This document shows, one piece after another, positions 17,269 through 27,824 of a stretch of 64,000 nt of DNA; position 1 is the first letter of the stretch, and every line of letters starts with the position of its first letter. A program made the translations under genes and the position numbers. Location of the stretch: positions 28,918 through 92,917 of the forward strand of contig JANQMN010000102.1 in the NCBI GenBank assembly GCA_028280065.1, in the 5' to 3' direction. Source of the stretch: Hahella sp. GTDB taxonomy: Bacteria; Pseudomonadota; Gammaproteobacteria; Pseudomonadales; Oleiphilaceae. The notes below the pieces were generated by a model, which saw only the letters and a list, made by a program, of their open reading frames with translations, was not told the origin of the DNA and did not search any database.

Positions 17269-18369
17269 TTGGCATTAATTCATTTGGCCAAAGGAATTTG
17301 GCATACCATTCCAAAAGGGATTCGAAACACTCCCCAGGTTATGAAATTCGGCAACACTATCAAGAATAAGCTTTCAAGATCCGCCGATGACACACTCCAA
17401 ATAAATTCGGCTGCTGAAACATTAAAAAAAGAAGCGACTGCATCCGTTGGCTCTGACCAGCCGGTAGATTTTTTAGGAGACAAACCTACTCGCCAAAAAA
17501 ACCTCCCTAAAAAAATCACTTCGCTCGAAGAATTGGACGTCATGCTGAAGAGGCTGGACGCGTTAGCCGCCATTTCTGACGATGAACTCAGAAAGGGATT
17601 TGCCGAGTTTTATATGGACTTCCCTATCAAACTTCCAAAAGATCCGGAATCCAACGAGTACCGCCAGTCTCAAATGGAATTATACAAGTGGCTTCATGGA
17701 AAAGAATACTCGATCCAGAATGAAGTTAACGAATATGACATTGACTCCATCGTCTCACGCCCCTTTCCTTTCTACACAGAAAGCCCGCAAATCGTCGGCA
17801 ACCAACTGATTGCCATCGGCCACCTGATAAAGTCGTTGGACCTTAAACCAAAAGGGAAAGTTTTAGAGTTTGGTCCAGGCTGGGGCAATACCACGGTTTT
17901 TCTGGCACGAATGGGTTATGAGGTTACTGCTGTTGATATAAACAGGAACTTTCTTGAAGTCATCGACAGACGGGCGAAAGCCAAGACTCTATCGGTAAAA
18001 ACCATCAATGGTGATTTCGCTGAAATAGAAAAACAGAAAGAGCAGTTCGACGCGATTGTATTCTTTGAATGCTTTCATCATTGCGCTGACCATCAAAGAC
18101 TAATTGCCAATTTTGATAAAGTACTGGCACCAGGTGGGAAAGTACTCTTTGCCGCAGAACCCATTACCAATGCCTTTCCGATTCCCTGGGGATTGCGACT
18201 AGACGGGGAGTCATTATGGGCAATCAGAAAAAATGGCTGGCTGGAACTGGGATTCCAGGAAAGCTATTTTCGTAATTTAATGTCTAAACATGGCTGGAAA
18301 ATAAACAAACAAGTTTGCTCGGATACACCCTGGGGCGAAGTATTTATTGCGTCCAGAAACACATCTTAA
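17269..18369 (+). CDS. SAM-dependent methyltransferase with N-terminal extension
   Basis: Encodes 366 residues. It starts at TTG with a strong CGGAGG six bases upstream. The central part has a class I Rossmann methyltransferase core: motif I VLEFGPGWGNTT (about residue 200), acidic end of strand 2 in VTAVDINRNF, INGDFAEI, and FDAIVFFECFHHC (motif IV), then GKVLFAAEP. The first ~35 residues form a short module (IW-IP-R-T-F-N-K pattern) also found at the start of the convergent FkbM-type gene. The substrate is unknown; a surface sugar is a reasonable guess because FkbM-type enzymes often act there. AT-rich codon use differs from housekeeping neighbours. Confidence 0.8.
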   Translation: MALIHLAKGIWHTIPKGIRNTPQVMKFGNTIKNKLSRSADDTLQINSAAETLKKEATASVGSDQPVDFLGDKPTRQKNLPKKITSLEELDVMLKRLDALAAISDDELRKGFAEFYMDFPIKLPKDPESNEYRQSQMELYKWLHGKEYSIQNEVNEYDIDSIVSRPFPFYTESPQIVGNQLIAIGHLIKSLDLKPKGKVLEFGPGWGNTTVFLARMGYEVTAVDINRNFLEVIDRRAKAKTLSVKTINGDFAEIEKQKEQFDAIVFFECFHHCADHQRLIANFDKVLAPGGKVLFAAEPITNAFPIPWGLRLDGESLWAIRKNGWLELGFQESYFRNLMSKHGWKINKQVCSDTPWGEVFIASRNTS

Positions 18370-18391
18370 TCGCGGCAACAGGTCTGCTTAA

Positions 18392-19438
18392 TCATCCAGT
18401 GAAACCGTGGAAATATTGGCTTTTGAAAGCTGCCAACTGATCTTCAGAGTATGCAGCCACTATATTCTGAAACTTCATACCTATTATATGCTGATACATA
18501 ACACCGTAGGCTTCGCTATCATCGTATAAATTCAAGTAATCATTACCATGGACTGCATAAAGTAAGGGAAAAATACTCCTTAATTTATCGAAGAAATCCG
18601 GAACAGAGGTTCTTTGGAGGGCATTCAAACACCAATGGTTAAGTTCAAGCACTACTACAGGTTTGTTTTTCCTAAGTGTTTCTAAGCCTCCTTCAAGAAC
18701 CTGACCTTCAAAACCTTCAACATCAATTTTTATAAAATCAATTGAATCAAGCGATTCATCTTCGACAACCCCATCCAAAGTCCTTATTAGAATTTTTTCA
18801 ACCACATGGCCAACACTCGCTTGCGTAAGATTTGAAACAAAGCCTCCCGACCTGTCCGATGCAGCATGAGTAAGAGTAAACTCACCAGTATTTACTCCTA
18901 AGCCAAAATTCTTTACATAAATGTTATCTTTTTGCGAAGCGCGGATATTCCTCTTGAGAAAACCGCATGTCGTTGGAGATGGTTCAAAAGCAAACACTTT
19001 TTCCGCAAGCTCTGAAAAAAGCAGGGAAGTGCATCCAATATTTGCTCCAATATCAAGTATTACCCGACTATTTTGAGCCAAGCAGGAAAATAGACTAACC
19101 ATTTCCGGCTCAAATCCGTTTTGTATATGATCTAAATATTGGTCATCCGAAACAATGAAGTAAGCTTTGTCTCCGACTTGAACTTCGATAGTCCGCTCAT
19201 TTTGCCTATCGGTTTCATCATTAGTATAACCTTTACTTTCTCGGTTTGACGTTTCTGTTTGTATTTCAGAGTTAGGTTCGGAAATAGTGGACAGCATGAC
19301 ATCGTCAGCCATCAATGGTGTTTCTGCACCAACCAGCTTTTTAACTTTATTCTTGAAACGTTGCATTAACCCTGTCTGCCGAAAAGATGCAGGTATTGCG
19401 ATCCACAATTTCTTGCATAGTTCTGCAGAATTAACCAT
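18392..19438 (-). CDS. FkbM-family methyltransferase
   Basis: Encodes 348 residues, with GGAG seven bases before the ATG. The FkbM methyltransferase domain covers about residues 125-300: VILDIGANIGCTSLLFSE (SAM motif I), VFAFEPSPTTCGFLKRNI, and IDFIKIDVEGFEGQVLEGG, the family's hallmark. FkbM enzymes O-methylate sugars or small molecules, often in polysaccharide or glycan loci. Residues 1-35 repeat the W..IP...R.T pattern of the neighbouring methyltransferase. The genes converge with only 22 bases between them. The region is AT-rich and no glycosyltransferase genes are beside it. Confidence 0.85.
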   Translation of the reverse strand: MVNSAELCKKLWIAIPASFRQTGLMQRFKNKVKKLVGAETPLMADDVMLSTISEPNSEIQTETSNRESKGYTNDETDRQNERTIEVQVGDKAYFIVSDDQYLDHIQNGFEPEMVSLFSCLAQNSRVILDIGANIGCTSLLFSELAEKVFAFEPSPTTCGFLKRNIRASQKDNIYVKNFGLGVNTGEFTLTHAASDRSGGFVSNLTQASVGHVVEKILIRTLDGVVEDESLDSIDFIKIDVEGFEGQVLEGGLETLRKNKPVVVLELNHWCLNALQRTSVPDFFDKLRSIFPLLYAVHGNDYLNLYDDSEAYGVMYQHIIGMKFQNIVAAYSEDQLAAFKSQYFHGFTG

Positions 19439-19616
19439 TCAAAACTCCAAAACAATTGATAACTTGAGAAAGGGCAAGCCAATAAAAAGGACTGTCAGCG
19501 AACTTACAAATGTGCAAAAAAATTGATCATCCAAAATCCAAACGTACAAACTTCTAATAGACCGCGAGGTATTGAAACAGTATCTATTTATTTTTAAATA
19601 GCATTAGCTTTTATTC

Positions 19617-20237
19617 TTACCCAACTACCGGCTCTTCATCGTCTTGATGAGTGGTCAACAAATGCCCGAGCTTACCGGCCTTAGTCGCGAGGTAATGGGT
19701 ATTGTGAGGATTGCGGCCTACTTCGATCTTGACACGGTCGACTATGTCAATTCCCATTTTCTTTAATGCATTTACCTTGCGGGGATTATTGGTCATCAGC
19801 CTGATCCGGCTTATCCCCAGATACTCCAACATCGGTTTGCAGATACTGTAGTCCCGCAGGTCGGCGGCAAAGCCTAACTGTTCATTGGCTTCGACGGTGT
19901 CTGCGCCCTGGTCTTGCAGATGATAGGCGCGAATTTTGTTCAGCAGTCCGATCCCACGGCCTTCCTGACGCAAATACAACAAAATGCCTCGCCCTTCCCT
20001 GGCAATGCTGCGCAGGGCCTCATCCAACTGGTAACCGCAATCGCAACGCATACTGAATAACGCATCGCCTGTTAAGCATTCGCTGTGGGTCCTCGCCAAT
20101 ACCGGTTCGCCATCTGTAATGTCACCCATGGTCAATGCGATATGTTCCTTCTTGTTGGCTTCTTCCTCGAAGCCATGCATATCGAATACTCCATAAGGAG
20201 TGGGTAACTTGCAGCTCGCGACATATTTAACGGGCAC
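19617..20237 (-). CDS. ribA: GTP cyclohydrolase II
   Basis: Encodes 206 residues, close to the usual ~200. It opens the imidazole ring of GTP, releasing formate and pyrophosphate, as the first step of riboflavin synthesis. The zinc site is visible as HSECLTGD, then the CDCG pair in SMRCDCGYQ (three Cys), followed by [24 protein letters not shown] and LMTNNPRKV. The start is GTG with AAGGA upstream. No riboflavin (FMN) riboswitch was seen in the short upstream region. It is on the same strand as moaA, about 85 bases downstream. Confidence 0.95.
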   Translation of the reverse strand: MPVKYVASCKLPTPYGVFDMHGFEEEANKKEHIALTMGDITDGEPVLARTHSECLTGDALFSMRCDCGYQLDEALRSIAREGRGILLYLRQEGRGIGLLNKIRAYHLQDQGADTVEANEQLGFAADLRDYSICKPMLEYLGISRIRLMTNNPRKVNALKKMGIDIVDRVKIEVGRNPHNTHYLATKAGKLGHLLTTHQDDEEPVVG

Positions 20238-20321
20238 CTAGAGGTTCCTTTAACCGTTTCGGGGGGCGTATTCTATCACAGGAGATAGGGCTGTTGTGTT
20301 CTTGAGATCAAACCGCAATTG

Positions 20322-21344
20322 CTAGCCTCCTGTCATATTCATGAACCGCACAATCTGCGGTTCCTGATCAAGCTCGAAATGATGACGTTCAGGCTTGATA
20401 TGCATAGCGTCGATGATTTGTTGTTTGAGTATCGCGTCGTCCCCAGGGTGGGCTCTTATCACTTTGCGTAGGTCCTTGGAATGTTCATTGCCTAAACACA
20501 ATAACAGACGGCCTTCTGCGGTTAACCGGACTCTATTGCAGAGGTGGCAGAAGTTGTGGCTATGGGGCGAAATAAAACCGATTCGGGTTTTGCTATCCGG
20601 CATACTGTAATAGCGGGAGGGTCCGCCGGAGGACTCTAACGTTGGCGCAAGCGAATACTCTTTGCCGATCTGTTGCCGTATGTCAGCACTCGACATAAAG
20701 GCTTCCGCACGTGAATGCTCGCTAATCACGCCAAGCGGCATTTCCTCGATAAAACTGATATCCAGGCGTTTCTCGCGAGCAAATTCCACCAGGCTGAGCA
20801 CTTCGTCCTCATTGCGATTGCGCATGACCACAGCGTTGATTTTAATTGCTTGGAAACCCGCCTCTCTCGCCGCCTCGATTCCTTCCAGCACTTGTTGCAA
20901 GTCACCGGTACGGGTAAGCTCCTTGAATCGCTTCGGCTGCAAGCTATCGAGACTGATATTGAGCCGTTTGACGCCAAATCGTTTCAGATCATAGGCATAT
21001 TTGGTTAATTGCGATCCGTTAGTCGTGAGTACCAGTTGGTTTAGACCGGGAATTTCTCCTAGCCGTGCTACCAGATCCAGAATCCCTCTCCTAACCAGCG
21101 GCTCGCCACCGGTAAGCCGAATCTTCTCCACCCCCAAATCTACGAATGCCCTGGCAACAGCATACATTTCTTCCAGCGTCAGAATCTGTGGCTTCGGCAG
21201 AAACTTCATCTCTTCCGCCATACAGTAGACACAACGAAAGTCGCAACGATCAGTGACGGAAAGGCGCAAATAGCTGACCCGCCTGCCAAAACGGTCGACT
21301 AGTTCCCTATCTTTATCTTCTCGGTCTTGCACTGGATTGCTCAT
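20322..21344 (-). CDS. moaA: GTP 3',8-cyclase (molybdenum cofactor synthesis)
   Basis: Encodes 340 residues. It is a radical-SAM enzyme that, with MoaC, converts GTP to cyclic pyranopterin monophosphate. The N-terminal CxxxCxxC cluster motif is at Cys34, Cys38 and Cys41 (CDFRCVYC). The C-terminal second cluster has [11 protein letters not shown] and a later Cys in LLLCLG. The protein ends in Gly-Gly, as required in this family. It lies 48 bases downstream of moaC on the same strand, consistent with a small moaC-moaA unit. Confidence 0.95.
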   Translation of the reverse strand: MSNPVQDREDKDRELVDRFGRRVSYLRLSVTDRCDFRCVYCMAEEMKFLPKPQILTLEEMYAVARAFVDLGVEKIRLTGGEPLVRRGILDLVARLGEIPGLNQLVLTTNGSQLTKYAYDLKRFGVKRLNISLDSLQPKRFKELTRTGDLQQVLEGIEAAREAGFQAIKINAVVMRNRNEDEVLSLVEFAREKRLDISFIEEMPLGVISEHSRAEAFMSSADIRQQIGKEYSLAPTLESSGGPSRYYSMPDSKTRIGFISPHSHNFCHLCNRVRLTAEGRLLLCLGNEHSKDLRKVIRAHPGDDAILKQQIIDAMHIKPERHHFELDQEPQIVRFMNMTGG

Positions 21345-21392
21345 AGCTTGCTAATTAGTGGGTCCGCACCTCAATCTTACCTATCTTTTTGC

Positions 21393-21881
21393 TTAGACTG
21401 AACTAACGGAGGCTTGCCAATGTCCTGAACGACCGCCTTTCTTTTCGAGCAGCCGAATCTCCGAAATAACCATACCCTTATCTACCGCTTTACACATATC
21501 GTATATCGTCAAGGCAGCGATGGACACCGCCGTTAACGCTTCCATCTCTACGCCGGTCTTCGCATCGAGTTTACAGATCGACTGAATTCGCAGCGCATCG
21601 CTGGATTCAACTGGCGTCAGGGAAATTTTTACCGATGTGAGGTTGAGACTATGACAAAGCGGAATCAGTTCCGATGTTTTCTTCGCTGCCTGAATTCCGG
21701 CGATTCGGGCAACCGCCAATACATCGCCTTTCTTATGCTTACCTTCGAGAATTAACTTCAAGGTTTCCGGCTGCATTCGGACAAAAGCTTCAGCGCGGGC
21801 TTCACGACTGGTAACGGTTTTCTCCCCGACATCCACCATGTGCGCTTCACCTTGTGCATTCAGGTGCGTCAGTTCGCTCAT
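21393..21881 (-). CDS. moaC: cyclic pyranopterin monophosphate synthase
   Basis: Encodes 162 residues from the ATG at 21881, which is preceded by GGAGG. The longer frame back to 21956 would overlap mutT and is rejected. Family motifs are HMVDVGEK near the N-terminus, [16 protein letters not shown] in the middle, and [27 protein letters not shown] (shown here in part as [10 protein letters not shown] and YDMCKAVDK). It works immediately after MoaA in molybdenum cofactor synthesis. The two genes are adjacent. Confidence 0.95.
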   Translation of the reverse strand: MSELTHLNAQGEAHMVDVGEKTVTSREARAEAFVRMQPETLKLILEGKHKKGDVLAVARIAGIQAAKKTSELIPLCHSLNLTSVKISLTPVESSDALRIQSICKLDAKTGVEMEALTAVSIAALTIYDMCKAVDKGMVISEIRLLEKKGGRSGHWQASVSSV

Positions 21882-21912
21882 GGTTACCTCCAGTCGTGGA
21901 AAATTGCCAAAT

Positions 21913-22344
21913 TCAGAAAAAACTAAAAGTATGTTGCAGGCGATGAATAATATCACCGTTAGCAGCGGGAAATTCGGCCGGATTCAGTTCATCCAAGTTT
22001 AAGTGAAAAACCTCCTGGCCTTCCCTACCCCATGGTTCGCCCTGATAGCCATCCACAACCCAAACGTCTAAAAAAACCGTTTTATCGGAATATTCATGCT
22101 CTATCTGCAGAAAAGGCTTCTTGACGGAACCGCTGATATCGATGCTGAGCTCTTCCGCCAGCTCTCGGCACAGCGCTTCTTCCACAGACTCGTCAGGTTC
22201 CACTTTGCCACCGGGGAACTCCAGCAATCCTCCTTGATGCAACTCGTCGGGACGCCTTGCCACCAACACCCTACGTTCCATGGTTTGAGGGTCCTGGCGC
22301 AGGACGACGCCCACGGCCACATGTACGCTACTCGTGTTATTCAT
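21913..22344 (-). CDS. mutT: 8-oxo-dGTP diphosphatase, Nudix family
   Basis: Encodes 143 residues. The Nudix box is complete from Gly46: GKVEPDE, then REL, then EEL-S-I at residues 60-68, with Ser in place of the usual Gly. The N-terminus [10 protein letters not shown] and the position right after argJ (9-base gap) match the MutT of Pseudomonas relatives. MutT removes 8-oxo-dGTP from the nucleotide pool and prevents A-to-C changes. This version lacks the fused thiamine phosphate synthase-like domain seen in some gammaproteobacteria. Confidence 0.85.
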   Translation of the reverse strand: MNNTSSVHVAVGVVLRQDPQTMERRVLVARRPDELHQGGLLEFPGGKVEPDESVEEALCRELAEELSIDISGSVKKPFLQIEHEYSDKTVFLDVWVVDGYQGEPWGREGQEVFHLNLDELNPAEFPAANGDIIHRLQHTFSFF

Positions 22345-22353
22345 CTCAAGGAG

Positions 22354-23574
22354 TCAGGTCCGGTATTCGGCATTGATACGCACATAATCATGGGACAAAT
22401 CACTCGTCCAAACGCTTTCGGAAACATCGCCCTGGCCCAAATCTATTCGAATCACCAGCTCGTCTTTGTCCATTTCAGCCTGACCTGCCGCTTCCTGATA
22501 ATTCTCGTCGCGGCCACCCTGGCTGACAATAGCAACATCGTTCAACCAGATAGCAATATTATCCACGTTAAGCCGTTCCACCCGTGCCCTTCCGACAGCA
22601 GCCAGAATTCGCCCCCAATTCGGATCGCTGGCGAATAACGCGGTCTTGACCAAAGGTGAGTGGGCTACCGTATAGGCCACTTCAAGCGCATCGTTAACAG
22701 TTGCAGCGTTTTCAACCTTCACTTCAACAAACTTACTGGCGCCTTCCGCATCTCTTACAATCGCCTGTGCCAGGAACAAAAACAGGTCCTGAACCGCCGT
22801 TATAAAGTCTTGCCAGGCCGGATCAGATAAATCTTCCAGCGGTGCAAGATCTGCCCGATGGGAAGCAATAAGTAACGCAGCATCGTTGGTGGACGTGTCA
22901 CTGTCAACAGTGATGCGGTTAAACGATCTCTCAACCACACGTTCAAGCAACTGTTGCAGCACTGCCGGCGATAGCGGCGCATCGGTACCGACGTAAGCCA
23001 ACATGGTCGCCATATTGGGTCTTATCATCCCGGCGCCTTTACTGATGCCGGTGATAGTGATCGGCACTCCCTGCACCGTTACCAGTTTGGAGATTCCCTT
23101 TGGAATCGTATCCGTGGTCATGATGCCGGAAGCGGCGGTATTCCAATGAGCTTCGTCCAGGTCTTGGATAGCCGCAGGCAGTCCCTGGACGATTTTCGAA
23201 ACAGGCAGGGGCTCACCGATAACACCGGTAGAGAATGGCAAGATTTGGGATATCTCGGCGTTTGTCAATGCGGCGATTGCTTCACAACAGCGCAATGTAT
23301 CGCGAATTCCCTGCTCTCCAGTGCCGGCATTGGCATTCCCGGTATTGATCAACAAATAGCGAGGCGCTTGGTGAGCCAAATGTCGCTTGGCGATGGTGAC
23401 CGGCGCTGCACAAAATTTGTTCTGGGTAAAGACGGCGGCGGTCTGACAGCCTTCAGCAAGCTCCATCACCACCAAATCCTGCCGGTTGGCCACCCGGATA
23501 CCGGCTTTACAGACGCCTAATTTGATACCGGGAACGGGGAGCAACTGTTTTGCAGGTTCAATACCTACCGCCAT
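22354..23574 (-). CDS. argJ: bifunctional glutamate N-acetyltransferase / amino-acid N-acetyltransferase
   Basis: Encodes 406 residues. It moves the acetyl group from N-acetylornithine to glutamate in arginine synthesis and may also acetylate glutamate directly. The precursor self-cleaves before Thr in the visible motif KGAGMIRPNMATML. Other family marks are LLINTGNANAGTGEQG and TVDSDTSTNDAAL. GGAG lies upstream of the ATG. It sits between secA and mutT, as in Pseudomonas. Confidence 0.95.
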   Translation of the reverse strand: MAVGIEPAKQLLPVPGIKLGVCKAGIRVANRQDLVVMELAEGCQTAAVFTQNKFCAAPVTIAKRHLAHQAPRYLLINTGNANAGTGEQGIRDTLRCCEAIAALTNAEISQILPFSTGVIGEPLPVSKIVQGLPAAIQDLDEAHWNTAASGIMTTDTIPKGISKLVTVQGVPITITGISKGAGMIRPNMATMLAYVGTDAPLSPAVLQQLLERVVERSFNRITVDSDTSTNDAALLIASHRADLAPLEDLSDPAWQDFITAVQDLFLFLAQAIVRDAEGASKFVEVKVENAATVNDALEVAYTVAHSPLVKTALFASDPNWGRILAAVGRARVERLNVDNIAIWLNDVAIVSQGGRDENYQEAAGQAEMDKDELVIRIDLGQGDVSESVWTSDLSHDYVRINAEYRT

Positions 23575-23613
23575 CGTGAGGATTCTCCGTTTTTAGACTG
23601 TAGGGCTATTTAT

Positions 23614-26352
23614 TTATTGGACCCGGCCGTGGCACTGCTTATATTTTTTTCCGGATCCGCATGGGCAGGGCTCATTCCTTCCGACTTTTCGGCCTTCGCG
23701 TTTGAAAGGCGTGTGTTGTTCATCCGTTTGGCTTTCGTCTTTTTGTTCTTCCACAGCATCGGGACTTGTCGCCGGATGCTCGGCTTGCGCGCGCTGCAGC
23801 TGGCGGGCGAGAGCTTCGCGGCGCTGGCGTTCCATTTCTTCAATTTCTTCTTGAGTTTGCACCCTGACGTTACAGAGTATCCGGATAAAATCCTGTTTTA
23901 TGGTGCTAAGCATGGTTTGAAACAATTGAAATGCTTCTCGTTTGTATTCCTGCTTAGGGTTCTTTTGGGCATATCCCCGCAGATGAATCCCCATACGTAG
24001 CAAATCCATATTGGAAAGATGCTCTTTCCAAAGCGCATCAAGAACCTGTAAAAACACCTGCTTTTCGAACTTACGCATGGTTTCGGAGCCGACAACCTCT
24101 TCTTTTTTGGCATAGGCGTCAACTACTTCCCCAAGAATTTTTTCCCGCAAGGTTTCCTCATGCAGACGGCTGTCTTCGTCAAGCCATTTCTGTACCGGCA
24201 ACATCACCGCCATTTCCGATTCCAGGTGTTTTTCCAAACCTGGGACATCCCATTGCTCTTCAAGGCTCTGTGGCGGGATAAACTGACCGATGGTGTCATG
24301 CACGACATCGTGGCGTATCGCCTGAACCATATCGACGATTTCATCCCGGGCCATTACATCATTGCGCTGTTCATAAATCACCCGGCGCTGATCATTGGCT
24401 ACATCATCGTATTCGAGCAAAGACTTACGTATATCAAAGTTGCGTCCTTCAACTTTTCGCTGAGCCTTCTCGATAGCGTTACTGACCATCCGGTGCTCAA
24501 TGGCCTCGCCCTTTTCCATGCCCAAGGCTTGCATGATGTTCTTCACCCTATCAGAGGCAAAGATTCGCATCAGGTTATCTTCAAGGGAAAGATAAAACCG
24601 GGTGGAGCCCGGGTCGCCTTGCCGTCCCGACCGGCCTCGTAGCTGATTATCGATTCGACGGGACTCGTGGCGTTCTGAGCCAATGACATGCAGCCCGCCG
24701 GAAGTCACAACCAACTCATGGCGTTTCTGCCACTCTGCTTTTAGTTGTTCGATTTGCTCCTGGCTAGGACTTTCGATGGATTGCAGCTCTTCTTCCCAAC
24801 TGCCGCCGAGCACAATATCGGTACCACGACCGGCCATGTTCGTCGCAATCGTGACGGCGCCCGGGCGACCGGCCTGGGCGATAATGTGCGCTTCCCGCTC
24901 GTGTTGTTTGGCATTCAATACATTATGTGGAACGCCGGCCTTCTTAAGCATGCCTGAAAGATATTCAGAAGCTTCAATGGAAGCAGTACCTACCAACACA
25001 GGCCGATTCTGTGCAGTAGTATCCTTGATATCATCGATTACTGCCTGGAATTTTTCTTCCACGGACAGATACACCAGGTCGTTATAATCGATCCGTTTGA
25101 CTTCCTGGTTGGTGGGAACCACGACCACGTCCAAACCATATATCTGCCGGAATTCGAAGGCCTCGGTATCCGCAGTACCGGTCATTCCTGCCAATTTGTC
25201 ATAGAGCCGGAAATAATTCTGGAAAGTAGTTGACGCGAGAGTTTGGCTTTCCGCCTGAATTTTCACGCCTTCCTTCGCTTCTATCGCCTGGTGCAGACCC
25301 TCGCCCCAGCGTCGGCCTGGCATTGTTCGCCCGGTGTGCTCGTCAACAATAACAATCTGGCCATTTTGCACGATGTAGTCGACATTTCGGGTATACAGAT
25401 GATGCGCCCGTAAGCCGCTGTTGACATGATGCAAAAGCCCTAGGTTGGTAGCGGCATAAAGAGATTCGCCTTCTTCCAACAAACCGTTTCGAACCAGCAA
25501 ATCCTCAATAAAGGTATGGCCGGCTTCGGTGAGGTCCGCACTGCGATTTTTCTCATCGACAACAAAGTGCCCTTCCGTGGGTGGCTGGCCTTCTTCCTCC
25601 GGTTCTCCGCGAACCAAGGATGGAATCAAGGTGTTTATTTTTCTGTAAAGTTCGGAACTGTCCTCAGCCGGGCCGCTGATGATTAAGGGCGTTCGGGCTT
25701 CGTCGATGAGGATCGAGTCAACCTCATCGACAATCGCGAAGTATTGTCCGCGTTGGACCTTATCGTCGAGGCTGAACGCCATATTGTCACGAAGATAATC
25801 GAAGCCGAATTCGTTATTGGTGCCGTATGTAATATCGGCCGAATAAGCGGACTTCTTGGTTTCATTATCCTGCCCGCTGACAATGACGCCGACGGTCAAA
25901 CCTACGTACTCATAGAGCGGCCGCATCCAATCCGCGTCCCGCCTGGCAAGATAATCATTAACCGTTACCACATGAACGCCCTTGTCGGTCAAAGCATTCA
26001 AATACACCGCCAACGTGGCCACAAGCGTTTTACCTTCACCGGTGCGCATTTCCGATATTTTGCCGTTATGCAGCGTCATGCCGCCAATCAGCTGGACATC
26101 GAAGTGACGCATTCCCAGGGTGCGCTTCCCCGCTTCACGCACTAACGCAAACGATTCCGGCAATAACTGATCGAGAGTTTCCCCCTTTTTATAGCGCTCT
26201 TTCAGCTCAGCGGTTTTCGCGATAAATCCCGCTTCGTCCAGCTTCCCGAGAGCTTCCTCATACTGGTTTATGACTTTTACCGACTTGCTGAGCTTTTTGA
26301 TTTCCCGTGCATTCTTGCTACCGAAAATTTTTCTGGCGACTGACGCGAACAT
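23614..26352 (-). CDS. secA: preprotein translocase ATPase subunit
   Basis: Encodes 912 residues, normal for proteobacterial SecA. It drives proteins through SecYEG and docks SecB-bound clients. Visible features are [14 protein letters not shown] (Walker A), the [18 protein letters not shown] segment (Walker B and following), [15 protein letters not shown] (motif VI region), and the C-terminal zinc finger [14 protein letters not shown] that binds SecB. No secM arrest-peptide gene is found upstream; the 335-base leader instead holds inverted repeats. Confidence 0.98.
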   Translation of the reverse strand: MFASVARKIFGSKNAREIKKLSKSVKVINQYEEALGKLDEAGFIAKTAELKERYKKGETLDQLLPESFALVREAGKRTLGMRHFDVQLIGGMTLHNGKISEMRTGEGKTLVATLAVYLNALTDKGVHVVTVNDYLARRDADWMRPLYEYVGLTVGVIVSGQDNETKKSAYSADITYGTNNEFGFDYLRDNMAFSLDDKVQRGQYFAIVDEVDSILIDEARTPLIISGPAEDSSELYRKINTLIPSLVRGEPEEEGQPPTEGHFVVDEKNRSADLTEAGHTFIEDLLVRNGLLEEGESLYAATNLGLLHHVNSGLRAHHLYTRNVDYIVQNGQIVIVDEHTGRTMPGRRWGEGLHQAIEAKEGVKIQAESQTLASTTFQNYFRLYDKLAGMTGTADTEAFEFRQIYGLDVVVVPTNQEVKRIDYNDLVYLSVEEKFQAVIDDIKDTTAQNRPVLVGTASIEASEYLSGMLKKAGVPHNVLNAKQHEREAHIIAQAGRPGAVTIATNMAGRGTDIVLGGSWEEELQSIESPSQEQIEQLKAEWQKRHELVVTSGGLHVIGSERHESRRIDNQLRGRSGRQGDPGSTRFYLSLEDNLMRIFASDRVKNIMQALGMEKGEAIEHRMVSNAIEKAQRKVEGRNFDIRKSLLEYDDVANDQRRVIYEQRNDVMARDEIVDMVQAIRHDVVHDTIGQFIPPQSLEEQWDVPGLEKHLESEMAVMLPVQKWLDEDSRLHEETLREKILGEVVDAYAKKEEVVGSETMRKFEKQVFLQVLDALWKEHLSNMDLLRMGIHLRGYAQKNPKQEYKREAFQLFQTMLSTIKQDFIRILCNVRVQTQEEIEEMERQRREALARQLQRAQAEHPATSPDAVEEQKDESQTDEQHTPFKREGRKVGRNEPCPCGSGKKYKQCHGRVQ

Positions 26353-26687
26353 TATCGAAATTTATACCCTTGTGTGAGGCAATGACTGAGGCTCTCACCA
26401 TCTAAAGCAACAATTGAGAGATGGAACCAGGCCCTTTAGCCGAAATCCGTTGAGCACCCTCCTGAAAAAGTTAGGTGGCCTGCAGCCGCAGGCCGACAGT
26501 AGTAAATTTGGTTCAGGAGTCTGTAAATCAAGGGCTGCATTCTAACCGCAATAGGTAGCCCCAATAAAGAGACGAATACACTTTTGTTACGGACAGTAAC
26601 AGCATTAGCAAGCTAAAGTGATCAGATTTATTGGAAAGAAGCGAAATTTGATTCAGAACGACGATATCGGACTGGTGGCAATGCAAG
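26353..26687 (-). promoter_or_regulatory. secA upstream region with nested inverted repeats
   Basis: This 335-base gap between the M23 peptidase gene and secA has no credible frame. A 7-bp hairpin (GGCCTGC 26477-26483 / GCAGGCC 26488-26494, loop AGCC) lies inside an outer 8-bp inverted repeat (CTCCTGAA 26459-26466 / TTCAGGAG 26512-26519). A further inverted repeat TGTTAC / GTAACA lies at 26587-26603. On the minus strand a CTTTTT follows the inner hairpin after eight bases, so a weak terminator for the upstream gene is possible. It could also be a structured secA leader. Confidence 0.4.
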
Positions 26688-27626
26688 TTAACGACTTGCC
26701 CGCCGAATAAACTTGGTCGGGTTTAACGATTTTCCATTTTTGATGACTTCGAAATGCACATGCGGTCCGGTTGACCGTCCGGTACTTCCCATCCGGGCTA
26801 TTGTCTGGCCTTTTTGCACAACATCGCCCACTGAGACTTCCGCGGTTTTACAATGCGCATACCGGGTAACCAAGCCACTTCCATGGTTTATTTCGATAAG
26901 CAGTCCGTAACCACCATTAGAGCCGACTTCAGTCACAACGCCACCGGCGACCGCTATTACCGGGCTGTTTTCCTTTCCGGCGAAGTCTACCCCGGAGTGC
27001 CAGGTCCTTTTGCCGGTAAAGGGATCGGAACGATATCCGTAATAGGAAGAAATCCAGCCTTTTTTGATCGGACGGCCGGCTATGAACTTCTCTCTCTCGA
27101 ATTTCTGATTAACAATCAGCTCGTCCAAAAGCCGTAACTGTTGCTCTCGCGAAGAAGCCTGCTCTTCAAGCGCCTCAAGCAGCTGGGTCAATTCGGGAAG
27201 TGCATAGGAATCTTGAAAACCGGATTCGATCGGACCGCCCAGCGCCGGCTGGGAGGAAAAGTCAAATTCGCCTTTGTCGAGATCGGCGACATCCGTCAAC
27301 CGTTGCCCGAGTGCATCTAGCCGCAATAACTTCGCCTGGAGTTGGCCAATGCGGAGAGTAAGCGCATCGACCTGCTGCTGGGTTTGCAGCCTAACCTGGG
27401 CAAGCAGCTCATCATGACGCTGATGTTCTTGCTGCCAGCGATTTACCAGACTACTCTCAACGATGGTTTGCGACTGACCGGCCTGATGAGAACCCCAGAA
27501 ATAGCTGCCCGCAACTAACAAACCAAAGCAAATGACGGCTAAAGCCACCCCCAATGCCAGAGCACTCCTGGAAAGCCGTAGCGTAACCGACCGGCATTGT
27601 TGTTCACTGAGAACGACGATTTTCAT
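26688..27626 (-). CDS. M23-family peptidoglycan endopeptidase, membrane-anchored
   Basis: Encodes 312 residues. One transmembrane helix at about 22-46 anchors it in the inner membrane; a coiled-coil-like region (about 60-115, QQQVDALTLRIGQL) follows. The C-terminal M23 (lysostaphin/LytM-type) domain covers about 190-305 with zinc ligands in TWHSGVDFAG and HVHFE, plus the GSTGRSTGPH motif. Both ligand motifs are intact, so it should be an active peptidase, not an EnvC-like activator. It is in the same place as the M23 gene between lpxC and secA in Pseudomonas. Confidence 0.9.
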   Translation of the reverse strand: MKIVVLSEQQCRSVTLRLSRSALALGVALAVICFGLLVAGSYFWGSHQAGQSQTIVESSLVNRWQQEHQRHDELLAQVRLQTQQQVDALTLRIGQLQAKLLRLDALGQRLTDVADLDKGEFDFSSQPALGGPIESGFQDSYALPELTQLLEALEEQASSREQQLRLLDELIVNQKFEREKFIAGRPIKKGWISSYYGYRSDPFTGKRTWHSGVDFAGKENSPVIAVAGGVVTEVGSNGGYGLLIEINHGSGLVTRYAHCKTAEVSVGDVVQKGQTIARMGSTGRSTGPHVHFEVIKNGKSLNPTKFIRRASR

Positions 27627-27824
27627 CTGGTTTGCGAGTTCCTGTTGCTCCGGAAAGGCTAATCTACCGCGTTGCGAGCCTGTCAGTTAGATCAACCGCG
27701 AAGGTTAGCTAATTTAAGTATAGTTGTAAATCTTTCCAACACTCTGCCAAAGCGGGATTGCTTTAAGTTACTATTTGTAATAATGCCAACTTGAACAGAC
27801 TTCTTTTAAAAACAACAGTGCCAG

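Noticed and set aside
19584..19601. CTATTTA/TAAATAG hairpin after ribA
   Set aside because: Only A-T pairs, so too weak to call a terminator.
26353..26687. secM-like arrest peptide upstream of secA
   Set aside because: No frame with a signal peptide or an FxxxxWIxxxxGIRAGP-type arrest end was seen.
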